A stretch of DNA of 64,000 nt from Aurelia coerulea (lineage: Eukaryota; Cnidaria; Scyphozoa; Semaeostomeae; Ulmaridae): assembly GCA_039566865.1 (NCBI GenBank), contig CM076959.1, forward strand, positions 4,571,501 through 4,635,500, written 5' to 3'. Numbering within the stretch: the stretch's first letter is position 1; every line of letters starts with the position of its first letter. Positions 23,253 to 34,990 of this stretch are shown here, piece by piece. The position numbers were made by a program, and so were the translations under genes. Below the pieces are notes generated by a model. It searched no databases. It worked only from the letters and a program-made list of their open reading frames with translations, and was not told the DNA's origin.

Positions 23253-23436
23253 AGCCGGTTTCACATTAGATGTCAGGCCAAAATATAATAGTGAACAATC
23301 GGTACGCCGGCCGAGGAAACAACAACGACAACAACTGTCCCCGTCACTGCTCCCCACCCAAGGTCCCCATCGCTCGAGACACCGCTATCGTGTCTGGATT
23401 TCTAATATAAGCCTAACATCCAATGTGAAACAGGCT
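23253..23436. mobile_element. Short MITE, AGCCGGTTTCACATT ends
   Basis: Inverted ends: AGCCGGTTTCACATTAGATG at 23253 and CATCCAATGTGAAACAGGCT ending at 23436. The left end is also seen alone at about 22632-22657. TSD not resolved. Confidence 0.6.
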
Positions 23437-23621
23437 TGCAAAGGAATATATGGACAGGACTCTACGACAAGAAACTTTACGAAAATGGACTTAGTGGTTT
23501 GGTGACGTTTAACTAGATTTACGGTGATCTCAACTGAAGCGACCAGTTGCGTGGATGAAATGTAGAGTCAACTCGAGTATATTTCTGTTGAGGTCCGTTG
23601 GAAGGTCTTTATCGCCATATA

Positions 23622-24204
23622 CCGGGTGAGTCAAAAAAAACGTGGGGTGTTTGGCACACTGTGACGTTGCTTGTAGCCACCCGATCGTCTTGAAATAAAT
23701 TTGTCCATGCAGCAAAAGGTCTAACTTAGATTATAAGCCTAACCTCATTAAAATCGGTCACTTTGTGCATTAGTTAAAACGTATTTTCTTTGTAAGGCCT
23801 TGTATGGGAGTCTTGCAAACTGATGGAATCTTTAGCCAAGGCCCTTCAGCATTTTAGCCTTACCAAAGTTACAGATACATGTGGTATTATCAGGAGAGAA
23901 AACACTATTTCCTAACTATTTCATTCTCCTCTGATAATACCACGTGTATCTGTAACTTTGGCAAGGCTAAAATGCTGAATGGCCTTGCTGGCTAAAGATT
24001 CCATCAGTTTGCAAGACTCCCATACAAAGCCTTACGAAGAAAATACGTTTTAACTAATGCACCAAGTGACCGATTTTAATGGGGTAAGGCTTATTATCTA
24101 AGTTAGACCTTTGTTGCACGGACACATTTATTTCACGACGATCGGGTGGCTACAAGCGACGTCACAGTCCGCCAAACACCCCACGTTTTTTTTGACTCAC
24201 CCGG
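23622..24204. mobile_element. 583-bp palindromic mariner-type MITE (CCGGGTGAGTCAAA ends)
   Basis: The two halves are nearly complete inverted copies, including internal blocks such as GCCTTGTATGGGAGTCTTGC. Ends are CCGGGTGAGTC and GACTCACCCGG, bounded by TA (23620-23621 and 24205-24206), as for Tc1/mariner elements. No transposase is present. Confidence 0.88.
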
Positions 24205-24208
24205 TAGT

Positions 24209-24454
24209 AAAAGTTGCGTCAAAACCTCATTTGAAAGATCGATATGTCCAAATGGTCGCAGCAAATCAAACACTCTAGCGAGAAGATTTCGACGTTCAAC
24301 CTCAAAGGAGCTGATGTCCGACGAAGAAGATCTAGGCAGTTCCTTGAAGGTGAAGTCCCCTCACTGGCGATGTTGGGAACTCACTGACCTCCTTGTTGTT
24401 CTAGATGAACAAATAAAGCAAAAAAACGCAGAGGAAATGAGGCAGCCATTGTGA
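24209..24454 (+). CDS. Coding fragment downstream of MITE, unrecognised
   Basis: After the MITE end an open frame runs to a stop at 24452-24454. It includes an acidic patch (LMSDEEDLGSS), then SPHWRCWELTDLLVVLDEQI. Such 'MSDEED...W-S-E-L...L-D' regions occur in repetitive cnidarian proteins as far as I recall, but I cannot name the family. The MITE adjoins it directly and may have truncated it. Confidence 0.3.
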   Translation, partial: KSCVKTSFERSICPNGRSKSNTLARRFRRSTSKELMSDEEDLGSSLKVKSPHWRCWELTDLLVVLDEQIKQKNAEEMRQPL

Positions 24455-25037
24455 AAACAAAGGCTGATTGCTGAATTACCTATGAAAAGACAGCCCTCAA
24501 AAACATTAAAAGAAACTTGATTATTGATTCGGACGATGATTGCATTTTTTACATACCCTTTCACATTTACTAATTTCTACCTACCCTAGGAGCGGTCATT
24601 TTTAATTAAGGGTAATAGGGCAGAGGAAAATTCGCATATTAAAAAAAATTTCTTATACCGCACCATCCTGCATGTAGAAAAAAATTTTATACCGCACCAT
24701 CTTTCAGTAAAATGATTTGGCACCCAATCAAAAACCACCTTTAAATGGTCTGAAATAGCTTATTGAGAATTGTACATTTACAGATTTCTGAAGCAAGCTT
24801 TGATCTGCAACTGCGAAAGTTTTAGTGCCAGCAAACAAATCTCAATCTCATAATTTGTCACAAAGAAGTTTTATCATTATTGAGATAATTATTGTGAACG
24901 TATGTTGTATACACAATCCTCAAAAATGTCAATTTTCATTTAAATGTTGATTGATGACTTCATACGATTTTTCTCAACCAAAATAGTTTCATATCGAGCA
25001 TAAATTTCCCTTCATATATACGTACCCCCACGACATA

Positions 25038-25654
25038 CCGGGTGACCCAGAAAAAAGTGACCCAACGCAATCTGTTACAGAAAATTAACCAAGTGGCCGA
25101 TTGAGATGCTTCAAACGTTGTTCTGTCGCTAAAAGACTAGCCTATGCCATAAGTATTTTTCGCAATTTTTTCGGCGCGGTAAATTTCCAAAATTAAGGAT
25201 TTCGTGGAAAAGAGCATGCCTGAAATCCTCATAAATTCGTCAAAAACAGGGCATCGATTTACAGCCATTTCAAATCTTCAAAACAACGAGAAGCGTGTTT
25301 CATTTCAAACTGGGAATAGGTAACACAGTCGGAAGTCTTCAGAGCAAGTTTATAGTCCCTAGGTACTTGAAAATATTCTCAGGCAGAAAGAAACACGCTC
25401 CTCGTTGTTTCGAAGATCTGAAATGGCTTCAAATCGATCCCTTGTTTTTGACGACTTTTTGAGAATTTCAAGCCTGCCCTTTTCCTCAAAATCCTTAATT
25501 CGGAAACCTTCCCGTGCCCAAAAAAATTGCAAAAAATACTCATAATGTAGGCTGGTCTTTTAGCGACAAAACAACGTTTGAAATATTTCAATCTGCCACT
25601 TACTTTTTTCTCTATAACAGATTGCATTGGGTCACTTTTTTCTGGGTCACCCGG
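25038..25654. mobile_element. 617-bp mariner-type MITE (CCGGGTGACCCAG ends)
   Basis: Inverted ends CCGGGTGACCCAGAAAAAAG / CTTTTTTCTGGGTCACCCGG bounded by TA (25036-25037 and 25655-25656). Arms pair over more than 250 bp (TTCAAACGTTGTTCTGTCGC against its complement). No ORF of note. The partial copy at 10683-10800 belongs to the same family. Confidence 0.88.
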
Positions 25655-26824
25655 TAGTATATAAAAGATTCATACCCGTCAAAAATGCTCCGCCCTTTAT
25701 CCAGGATTTGAATTTACCTAAAACTTAAGTTAACGTCCCCTTCCTTTAGTTGTAAACTAACATTATGCCAAACGGCTCGCATTTCAATGTTTCTACGTAT
25801 GATTATTTTGTTTTAACCCTATTCTACATGGGTAAATTTGACCCTAGTATCTCATGGGGGGCAAAAAAGGCCCCCCTGGCTAATTCCTACACGGTAAGTC
25901 GTATCATCATATAAGTTGGTAGGTATGATAATCAATCTTTTGTGACTCTAACAATAGTATCAAAAGTTAATTAGTCACGTGATCCGTTGCTATGCAACAG
26001 TAGAAACGAGGTCCACTCAAGAAAAAACCACTACTCAGTTGTGAAACGACACAGTTTCAACCAAACTCGTGCAAAATATGTCAAAATCGCATTAAACTGA
26101 TGTTAATAAGTTAGTCTAACAGTATAAGAAATATTTTTTTCATTTTTAATTATTTTCTTGCCACAATAAAACAACAAATTAAGCATTATGTACAAAAGCA
26201 TTTTTGGGATAGTCACATCATGAAGCAGTACATTCTTCGGAAAATAAGAATGAAAACAGGATGGTTATTAGTACAAAATTGAACAAAGAACTTTGAGAAA
26301 TATTACGATCTAAAAATAGAACAATCAAAACAATGTCACGTGTTATGTTGCCTAGCAACAAAATAATGTCTTCAAATGCTCAAGAATTTTGATTTTCTCA
26401 TAAAATAGACCAACAATCGAAGCTGTTTTGTTCAAAATAAATAAATAAACGCAAAATAATGGCATTTCAATTGTTTGTTTATTATTGGCATTGTTTTGAT
26501 CAAAATTGGATAAGTCATTTTACTTGCTATGGCCGATTCTTGGTAACATGTTATTGCATTTATCTAAGGAATATTATGATGTCTTTGATTGGGTTTCATG
26601 CTTCAAAATGTAAGTAAATTTCAAAAGTTTTGGAAAAAGTATCCAATGTTGCAATTTGATTAATTGAGTTACAGTTGCTAAGTAACAAAAGGACCTGGGT
26701 AATATGAACTTTACTCCTCCATCTAATCGCAAACGTGATGGACAAGAACCGAAAGTAAAAAAATTTTGCTAATTGCGTTGTGTTCATCACAGTCACTCAG
26801 TCATCAATCTGTTCTCTTGCTTTA

Positions 26825-27970
26825 TCAAGCCGAGTCACTGTCACTTCCCAAATCGCTGGAGCCACACGTGTCACAAACAACAAGAGTATGCTTCTTACAT
26901 ACTGCACTCGAACACAGCTGACATTTTCTTGTATTCTTTGGAAGTCTTTCCCTCTTCTCCTTATAATTTGGGTCACCAACGATACTCTTTATGCATGATG
27001 CACAGCGCTGCCTTGAACTTTTCGCTTGATCAGCTGGATCATTCTGTGCAGCCAAAGGTACAAACTTTGCAATGTTTTGCCTGACCTTACTGCCAATTCC
27101 AGGAGCAGCTCTACGACGATGAAGCTGTGGCAAAATAAGAGCTTTTCCAAGACTCCAAATAAAATCTCAAGTTGATAATGTTTGATTTGGAAAGAGATCT
27201 TTGAAAATAGTGCTAGCATTTACGATGCTAGTATCTAAAATGAAAGCAAAGTTATTCAGTGTCCAGCGGGTGCTCTTCACCTTGACAGTAAACTTTCCTA
27301 TTTTGTAGTCCACTATGTCCACTCCACCTTTGGTTTTGTCGTAAAAAACGATCGTGTTGGGTTTCTTTCGAGAATCCTTCGAAATGGAGGCGATCTTGTG
27401 CATTGTGCTCAAAACAAGCACATTCCTCTTTTTGCCCTTGGATTTGGGCACATAGCTTGTAAGCATCATCTTGCCCTCAGCAGCTTCAAAAAGGACTTTT
27501 GTTGATGGTGCTTCCCTTTCATTTGTCTGGAGTATTTCCTTTGGGATTCCTCTTCTGTTGCTCTTGACAGTCCCAACGATTGTAATCTTTCTCTTCAAAC
27601 ATTCTCTTGCAACTGGTATGCTTGTAAAAAAGTGATCAAGGGATATGTTTCTGCCTCTTATATCAACAAAGTTAGATAGACCATCCACAAGATACATGGT
27701 GTATCCATCGCTAGTGTTAATGTAATATTGATTAGGGGCTCCATGAGGCTTTCCTGCTTGCATCAGCGAGTAGTACGTGTATCGATCTACACTGTCTGAT
27801 ATGCTTCGATAGAGCACTCCATACTTTGCTGGCTTTGATGGATTATATTGTTTATCTTAGGCAGCAATATTCCTGCTGACTTAGCATGTCGGCTTTCAAT
27901 AAGATAATAACAAATACTATTGCTGTTGTATTCAGGGGTCAGTATCCTTTCAAAGGCCGTTCGTTTTCTA
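26825..27970 (-). pseudogene. piggyBac-family transposase remnant
   Basis: Minus-strand pieces in several frames add up to the C-terminal two thirds of a piggyBac transposase. At about 27800-27840 the KPAKYG motif marks the catalytic core. SLDHFFTSIP and GTVKSNRRGIPKE (about 27570-27650) contain the second catalytic Asp; KTKGGVDIVD (about 27310-27340) holds the third. A cysteine-rich tail (CASC ... CQLC ... CKKH ... CDTC, 26860-27020) is the usual zinc-binding C terminus. The frame changes near 27810 and again before the tail. The N-terminal third with the first Asp is missing beyond 27970, where a mariner-type MITE begins. No TTAA-flanked ends were found. Confidence 0.85.
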
Positions 27971-28511
27971 CTGGGTGTCCCATAAAAAAGTACCCTGGTT
28001 TGAAAAATCATCAAAAATTGATTATCAAACCTTTGATGAAATTTTTTTTGAGTTGTTTTTTTCATAGATTCAAAAATATTTGTAGATGATCAAATGTTTA
28101 CTTTTGTTACAGCAAGGTAGACAAATTTCACGTTAAAAACCTAATTTTGAGCTATGGCTTTCAAGCGAAGCACTCAGCTTGCCTAAGAGTCAACATCTTC
28201 AGATTTTTTCTCATCAGTTTAGTCTCCAATGATAAGGCACATTCTTGTTGTCATTTATGACCAAATTATGAAGCTTTACATGCAACAAAGAAATTGATCT
28301 GGCAATCATCAGTGGTTTTCTGCAGTATGACTCAAAGCCAGGTAGCCCTAAAAAGGACTAGATTTGCTAATTTTTAAGTGAATTAGCTAGGCTATATTTT
28401 AGAAAATAATTTGGTCCTTGTTCTATGTGAAAAAAAAAGAAAATTGCAGATCGGCCGTAAAATCAAATTTTGGTGATTTTTCAAACGGGAGTACTTTTTT
28501 GGAACACCCGG
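27971..28511. mobile_element. 541-bp mariner-type MITE (CTGGGTGTCCCATAAA ends)
   Basis: Ends CTGGGTGTCCCATAAAAAAG and GTACTTTTTTGGAACACCCGG, bounded by TA (27969-27970, 28512-28513). Terminal repeats include TTGAAAAATCA. A full second copy lies at 44439-44987. It truncates the piggyBac transposase. Confidence 0.85.
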
Positions 28512-28513
28512 TA

Positions 28514-29918
28514 ACTCAACGGGTACAGTACGTACAAAATGTCTCTGAGAGATAATCGTGTCTTTAATGTTATTGTAACGTTGCGTCCTGCTAACTGGCT
28601 GGGTATTACTTTGGTTAGAATATAGCTTTATCGCAGTTGAAAATGAATTAAAAGACAACATCAAAGCATGGAGTTTCACAGACCAGCTTCTCCACTGGCC
28701 CAGTAGAAGAAATTTAATCAAAAATTTTGTCTTCACATACATTGCAATCACGTAAATAATGTAACGAAAGATTTAATGGCAAAGATTATCCATCCTTCAG
28801 ACAATGTTTCAAGGTCTAATAGGCATTGAAACTCCTGCAATATTTGTGGCTTCTCTTACGCAGAACGAACCCTGCAACCACTGATTGTAGTAATATAGGC
28901 CTTTTTGTGTAATTCATACTTTTACTTTGCAATATTTGTAAAGCTTTATGCTAAATTCGTTGGCTCTGTTTTGATAAAATTTATCTGTGCGACATAGAAA
29001 AGTTGTGGGAGAAAATATAGTGAAAGGCTAGAAAGAAGTTACTTAAAATGGCTTTGTAGCTAAATAACTTACCAACATTGCCATCCTTTTTATGTGATCT
29101 TTATAGAAATCAAAAATTGGCAAAATCAGTATTATTACTAACTTTTCATTTCGATGAAAATAGCAAAATAGTGATGATGCAGGCTTGCTGTTTAGCTACA
29201 AAACGGCGTTTATATCATTGTCCTTTGATCCTAGTACTCAATTTTGCATTACAGTTTTCTAAGTTTATTTTATGGTGCACCCTGTGTATTGTAATCTCTG
29301 TCATATTAATTTAGATATCGTCCGCTATCTTATGATTCATGCGTATATTTATATATCATCATGCCCTGAAATTGCTTTTCAATTCGTCTCTGCTACATGC
29401 ATGTTTGCAAAAACAAATTAGGATGACATCATGGGAATGATTGGTTTCTTGGTTGGTGCATCGTTACTGCCGTTTCAAGTATTCTATTTTCCTTCATCGG
29501 AGAAAGCGCTCGTGAAAATGGAGGGCCATCTCAAATGGTCAACAATTGTAGTTAAATTGAGCGAAACGAAAGAGAAGATAATTTTCCTTTTCTAGAACTC
29601 TAAAATATATATATTGCGCAGAGAAAAATACGTCATAGAATCCCGGCCTACTGCTACGCAATGAACACGTACAATGGAAACTATTGTGAAATTGCAAGAA
29701 AAATTATGCATTTAAACTTGCGAAACGCTTAATCTCCTAAAAATGTCCTCTTTACACGTGCGGTGTACAATGAAAACATCAAAGATCTCACAACAGTTTC
29801 ACGTTGAAACTTGCAATTTATCACGGGTTTCCTTCATTGGAAACGCCGAGTTTGCAACTTGATAAAACATTGGAAATGGAAACGTTCCTTTAACCATAAT
29901 TTCTCAAGTTGAAAACTA
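28514..29918. other. No confident gene
   Basis: A minus-strand ORF over 28520-28751 is fused to MITE sequence and not recognised. The rest is AT-rich without clear elements. Confidence 0.35.
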
Positions 29919-30285
29919 ATGCGTAAACCTCATGTTTCCTGTTCGTGTGATTTAGAAAAACTACAGGAAACTGGACCTTTAACAGCAGATTACGTCTTAA
30001 AAAACACGATGAAATTTGTGTATTTCTTGCCGTGCTCCCCATTGTCTGGCCTGATGGTAGAGCAAACAAGCAGGTTGCAAGAGTTAGGAGTGAAGGCTGC
30101 TTTTGTGGGTGAATTGCAGGATGACCCATTGATAAAACAAAATATAATAAGTGTCCTGTTTGAGCTTGTTCTAATCACCCCAGAGGCAGCCTTGGAGTCT
30201 GAATGGCGAAATGTTTGACTTCTCCTGCTTACCGAGGCAAAATCAAGGTTGTGGTTGTTGATGAAGCACACTGTGTTTCACATTG
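29919..30285 (+). pseudogene. RecQ-like DNA helicase exon fragment, frameshifted
   Basis: The frame encodes helicase motifs in order: SPLSGLMVEQTSRLQELG (motif Ia region), AAFVGELQDDP, LITPEAAL, then, after one missing base near 30213, the DEAH box (VVVDEAHCVSH). The DEAH box runs straight into a consensus splice donor (CATTG|GTGAGT, exon end 30285). The combination matches RecQ-like ATP-dependent helicases. The single-base deletion creates a TGA at 30216-30218. No Walker A exon was found upstream, and a MITE starts just downstream at about 30301, so this is likely a broken gene copy. The 5' exon border is uncertain. Confidence 0.72.
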
Positions 30286-30300
30286 GTGAGTCTTCATAAG

Positions 30301-30688
30301 ACACTCATTTTTTTTATAAGAAACCGCTTATAAGAAACGGTAGGCTCAATTTTTGAAAGTTAAGAAACAACCCTACCTGAATTGAAAAAGCTAAGAAACT
30401 CTTGTAATTTACAGTTTTGATTTCCCTATCACACTCAAAAATATTTTGACATTGTACAGTTAAAGCAATTGTTTGGACATTATTTTGAGTGTGAATCATG
30501 TTATTTACTCGTTTTGAGATTTTACTAGAGTAATTTGGGAACCCTTTAGACAAGACAATATCAATTCTAAACTTCCGGCAATAAAAATATAAGAAACACG
30601 TAAGAAACTTGTGGTAGCAGAATGGCCCAAAAATTTAAGAAACTGCCTACCAGCCCCGGACCTTAGTTTCTTATAAAAAAATTTGTGT
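30301..30688. mobile_element. MITE with ACACTCATTTTTTTATAAGAAAC ends
   Basis: The left end ACACTCATTTTTTTTATAAG and right end TTATAAAAAAATTTGTGT are inverted. Internal AAGAAAC/GTTTCTTA motifs recur. It matches part of the region near 14520-14760 (CATGCTACCTGGATTGAAAA there, CCCTACCTGAATTGAAAAAG here). Related to, but distinct from, the CACGTA family. TSD not resolved. Confidence 0.6.
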
Positions 30689-30689
30689 A

Positions 30690-32376
30690 TTTGTCTATGG
30701 TTCTTCACTGCATTGATTGCATTATAATCATCATGTTAGTTCGTCTCTACATGATGATATTGTAGAGAGTACTATATGGAAATGAAGGGCATTCCATCTT
30801 ATTTCATTCACTCCATAATAAGAATCTTGCATTCCTTCCTTTTGCAAATATTCAAGAAAGAACTCTGAAAAATGCTTGTAAAATGCTGTGGAGTCAAATA
30901 AATGTATTCATTTAGCAAAATAAACAAAATGCACTTTGCATGCTACATTTAACTAAATCTGTTTTACTACGTTCTGCATATTAAACATCATAAGACAGCT
31001 TTAACTAGTATTTAACAGTAAATTAGTCTATCACATGAAACATTTTTGGCTGTATTGAGAAGGGAGGCTTCATAGATGCATAGGAACTAGGGGCACTACT
31101 GGGAGCACATGCCCCCCTAAGATTTTGCAATAAACAAAGAAGTCCTCTTTTATTTTTCAGAAAGTGCCCCTTCAGCTTAACAAAAAAATGTCCTTGAAGT
31201 GTTGTGCCCCCCCCCCCCCCAAGTTTGTGATGCTTCCTTTATACCCGGGAGGCTTGGCTTGCCTATAAAAATTTTCCCACCTTCTAAATATGTGGATTCT
31301 TAAGAGTTTGTTTGTATTTTTCAAACATACAAACTTCACTAGTTGTGACCTCCTGGACAATAAAACAACAACACCTTTTCAACAAAATCTTGAAAGGTGA
31401 AAGTCATTTTTAAAATTGCAACAACAAATTTAATTTTGAAATTGTTGATGCATATCATAGATTTATTAATAAATTATATGTAAAAAACTCACAGCTGGGA
31501 GAAAGTAAAGTCTACATAATGCGGCTTGGTTTGTTGTTTATTATAAGGTCAACAGAATCATGTTCATTCTGCAAAGTATGTAGTTTTTTTAGAAATGCAA
31601 ACGGTCATTGGCTAAGATACAAAAACTTACAGGCAAGCAAGTAAAGCATTACAAAGAAAAGCAGAATCAGGTGGCATTATTTATGCACAGTTTACTTTCT
31701 CCTGTTTGTGAAGTCTGCATGCAAGCTGTTGTTTTCCAGTGACATTGTGCTTACATTATTTCACCAACTACACAATCACCTATTTTTTCCTAAGAAGCTA
31801 CCCATTAGAAACTCAACTATCAAACTGCAAACAAATCAAGAAACTCCAGCACTGGAAAAACATAACTTAAGAAACTATTTATTTTGATAAAGAGAATCCT
31901 TAACATATCAAAAGAAAAGATACTATCCTTCTCCTTTTGTTTCAGTATCTTGTCCTTCTGACACTTCTTTCATACTCTTAACATACCTTCCAAGAAATTT
32001 GCAAGCCAAAAAATTCAAAAATTAAGTTTGTCATTGCAAGTTTCAAAAAAACTTTCTACTTTTGAAAGTTGAAAGTTGGCTCTTGTTGTTGTTTTGCTGT
32101 TCAAGGTGGTGGTCAAAACTAATGAAGTTTGTATTGTTTGAAATATGCACAGTGGGCTATGACACATTTATGACAACAAGCTTTATTTTAAGTCCAATAT
32201 AGCAAAAACGGTTTTTAGCCCCAGACCCCGCAAAACTTTGAATTTTTCAACTGAATCTGCTTAGTATTACGCTTCCAACGATTCCTCAATCACTTTGATA
32301 GCCTTATCTCTTGTCAAGACTTTCGCAAATGGGAGTTCAAATGTCATTTTAGCCCACTCTGATATACACACAAAAC
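30690..32376. other. No gene; repeat fragments
   Basis: Holds a C tract (about 31206-31220) next to AGTGCCCC/TGCCCCCC motifs, possibly a worn hAT-type MITE (31085-31225), and a CACGTA-family scrap near 31790-31920 (AAGAAACTCCAGCACTGG). Confidence 0.4.
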
Positions 32377-32543
32377 CATAGGCGTAGGAGACAGGAGCAC
32401 CCCCCCCCCCCCCAACGTCAGAAAATTTTGCAAAAATCAGCCATAATCGGGCAGAAATCAGCCTTATGTCAGGTAAAATTTTCTTAAACAATGGATTTTT
32501 TATCGGGTAGCCTCTCCAAATTTTATCTCCCCCTACGCCGATG
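32377..32543. mobile_element. 167-bp MITE with 8-bp TSD (hAT-type)
   Basis: Inverted ends CATAGGCGTAGGAG / CCCCCTACGCCGATG, flanked by an exact 8-bp duplication CACAAAAC (32369-32376, 32544-32551). An 8-bp TSD is typical of hAT. A related sequence with GGGCGTAGGGGGTGGG and the GATTTTT...CCCGATTA block lies at about 53160-53300. Confidence 0.82.
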
Positions 32544-32672
32544 CACAAAACTCATAATAATCTGTGTTTAAAAGGTGGTGGAAATGTTCCAACCAGGCCA
32601 CAAAAACCAGGACACAACCTTGATGCAACAATTTACAAGTTTTTACAAACACAAGAAAACAAACGAAAAAGT

Positions 32673-33888
32673 CTAGTTGTTGCTTAACAACTTTAGCTGT
32701 TGTTGTTTGGCCAAAGTGTCTATTTTCTTTTTTAACCATTCTTCAAGTTTCTTCCAATTAACCTTCCTTTTTGCCTTTAACTTTGGAAAGCTTCTGTGCA
32801 TGCGCCCTGGAATTTCATCAAGTAGATTTTCATTTTTTAAATCTTGCACAAATTCTGCTATCTCTTTTTCAAAATATTGTTTTCTGTGGCGACCTATGCC
32901 ACTGAACTTTTCTGCTTGAATATCAATGCTTTCTTCAACTTCCTTCAATAGTTTTAATGACTTTCCAACTCTGTCTATTGTCTCTTGAGTCAAGGTACCA
33001 TACCGATGTCTTAGGTCTGGTTTGACGTCTCCATTGAGCAATTCCAGGGCAAAATCCATGGGGACATTTCTTCCAGCTCCACCATGAAGGCTAACACTTC
33101 GGTTATGCAGCAGTTGTGCTGCTTTTCTCTCGCTTAACAAGAATTCAACTTGTGCAATGAGAAGGAAGCTAAGTCCAGCATAGGTTGTGTGGCCAGTTGT
33201 TTGGGAATGAGAGAAAATCATGTTTCCATAGAAGGAAATTTTTCTCACCATCTCCCTCTTCACTTGCACATTTCCTTGCAATATCAAGGAGGCCTCCTCT
33301 CAGCACCCTTCTGCTGTAGTTGAAGATCCCATCTTCCGTTGGTGCATCTTTTTCTGTACAGTCCTCCATGCTTGAACCTTCCATGAATAGGGCCACTTCA
33401 CTGTCAATGCATTCGTTAATTGGACTGCTAAAGGCACAATTTGCCCTATGGCGTCGTCTGGCTTCAGTATCTGATTTGAATATCTTTTTGCAGCCAGGAA
33501 AACCACACGGAAAGGATGTTGATTTCCTTTTCTTGTCAGGTGTGCTCTCTTCCTTTTCAATATTGTACTGAATTTCAGGAATTTCTTCGTCAGGCAATAC
33601 AAATGTTCTCAAGATCTTTTTGGCCAAAACATCTAGGTATTTCTTCTTTTCTTCATCATTATCGTTTGGTGCATCTACTGGCTTGTCATCTTTTTCTTCG
33701 ATTGCAAGGATCTTCATGGCAGCCAACACAGTATACCCATAGGTGACAAAGCTGTTAAATTCTCTACAAGCATGAACTGCTTCTTTGACATTCTTCTTTA
33801 CATTTCGTCGATCAAACCTTTCCTTTAATTGATACAGGGTGCCTTTTTCTGCCACAGAAGATCCACTGTATAGGTCATTAAAATGCAT
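32673..33888 (-). pseudogene. DUF6589-like protein, C-terminal exon, frameshifted
   Basis: A 3' splice site (TTAATTTCTTTAG, just above 33888) opens a 239-codon frame. It begins MHFNDLYSGSSVAEKGTLY and includes a C2HC-type zinc-finger-like motif (CGFPGCKK ... HRANC) near residues 130-150, then RRVLRGGLLDIARKCASEEGD. A frame change near 33195-33215 leads into a second frame with TTGHTTYAGLSF, HGGAGRNVPMDFALE, and a lysine-rich tail ending at 32673. RGGLLD...W...TGHTKYA...HGG-GRN in this order is how I recall DUF6589 proteins, which are multi-copy in cnidarians. The function is unknown. The frameshift suggests a decayed copy. Confidence 0.65.
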
Positions 33889-34755
33889 CTAAAGAAATTA
33901 ATAAGAGGGATATTGTCTATTACGAGAAATTCTGTACCTTGTGTCTTGTTCAATTCCTACCCTGTCCATCCCCCTAGGACACCCACAGGCATTGACTCAA
34001 AAATATTCAAAGACTGTAGATTTTCCCTCATTTACTGGTAATATGGCATATTTTCAGTGCTTGGCCCCGAGAATTTGCCAGAAAAATGTGCCCCAGGCAT
34101 TTGTGCATACATTTTTCATTGACCCTTTTGGGCTCCCCGGGGATGATGGCTAAGGTAGAATTGAACAAGACATTATTGCAGACCTCAATCAATGCTTGTT
34201 CTCTTATAACGTTGATAACATATTATAATTTTTGGTGATTTTTCAAAAGGTTTCCCTTTTCCTCAATGCGTTATCTAGTAGTATTGCGAATATGGAATTT
34301 TTAAGGAATTTTGCTAAGATGTTACATAATGGATTGTCTACATGTCTCAATTCTTATCACCTTGTTAGCTCTTAGCTTTTCCAGATAAACCTGATACATA
34401 TTGTTTGTAAACTGGTTGTCTGTCTCAAAACTGCAACTCTGCTGAAATTTATAAACAAGAAAGTTGTCCTGTTCGTTGAACTTTGTTGAATGATGTTAAA
34501 TGCTGAATGTCACGTATTTGTAGAACATAAAACTAGAACAATGATAGCAATGGACAAATAAGCAAATTACCGTCTCTGCTTTTTGATGTTCAAAGTGTTC
34601 AGTATTGTTGTGCTTGCAAATTGTTTTGTGTTGTCTGCTTCATCTGAATGTTGGTACCAATGAATGTAGATTAATGCAAATCAATTTTGTTACTAAACCA
34701 TTATCTTTATACTTCTATTTCTATTTTTGGAGGCTACATGAATAATGGGATTTAC

Positions 34756-34990
34756 CTGCAAGCAAAGAACTGCTTCATGCCAGTCCTCAGACTTTAGTAT
34801 TAGCCCCTCTAGCCTTTGCGTTGAAGCGTCTGCTCGTGCATTCTGGGCTTCCACGCCGCGTTTTGTAGTCAGGCCATCCCCACCACAAAGTAGTGTTTCA
34901 ATAACTTCATTTTCCACTGGGCAATATTTCTGGTATGGAGATCATGTCCTCTGTGTAGATTTCATTCTTTTGCATTATTCCAAGTGGTAC
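34756..34990 (-). pseudogene. DUF6589-like protein, upstream exon
   Basis: Bounded on the minus strand by ATTTTACAG (acceptor above 34990) and CTTGCAG|GTAAAT (donor below 34756). The 3' part reads ETLLCGGDGLTTKRGVEAQN and ends LKSEDWHEAVLCLQ, matching the 'GGDQLT...A-AR...RLEGL...EDWH' region of DUF6589 proteins. A frame change near 34915 separates it from the beginning (VPLGIMQKNEIYTEDMISI). The intron to the next exon is about 870 bp. Two frame lesions in two exons support a pseudogene. Confidence 0.6.

Noticed and set aside
33320..33746. Plus-strand ORFs over the DUF6589-like exon
   Set aside because: Shadows of the minus-strand coding sequence.
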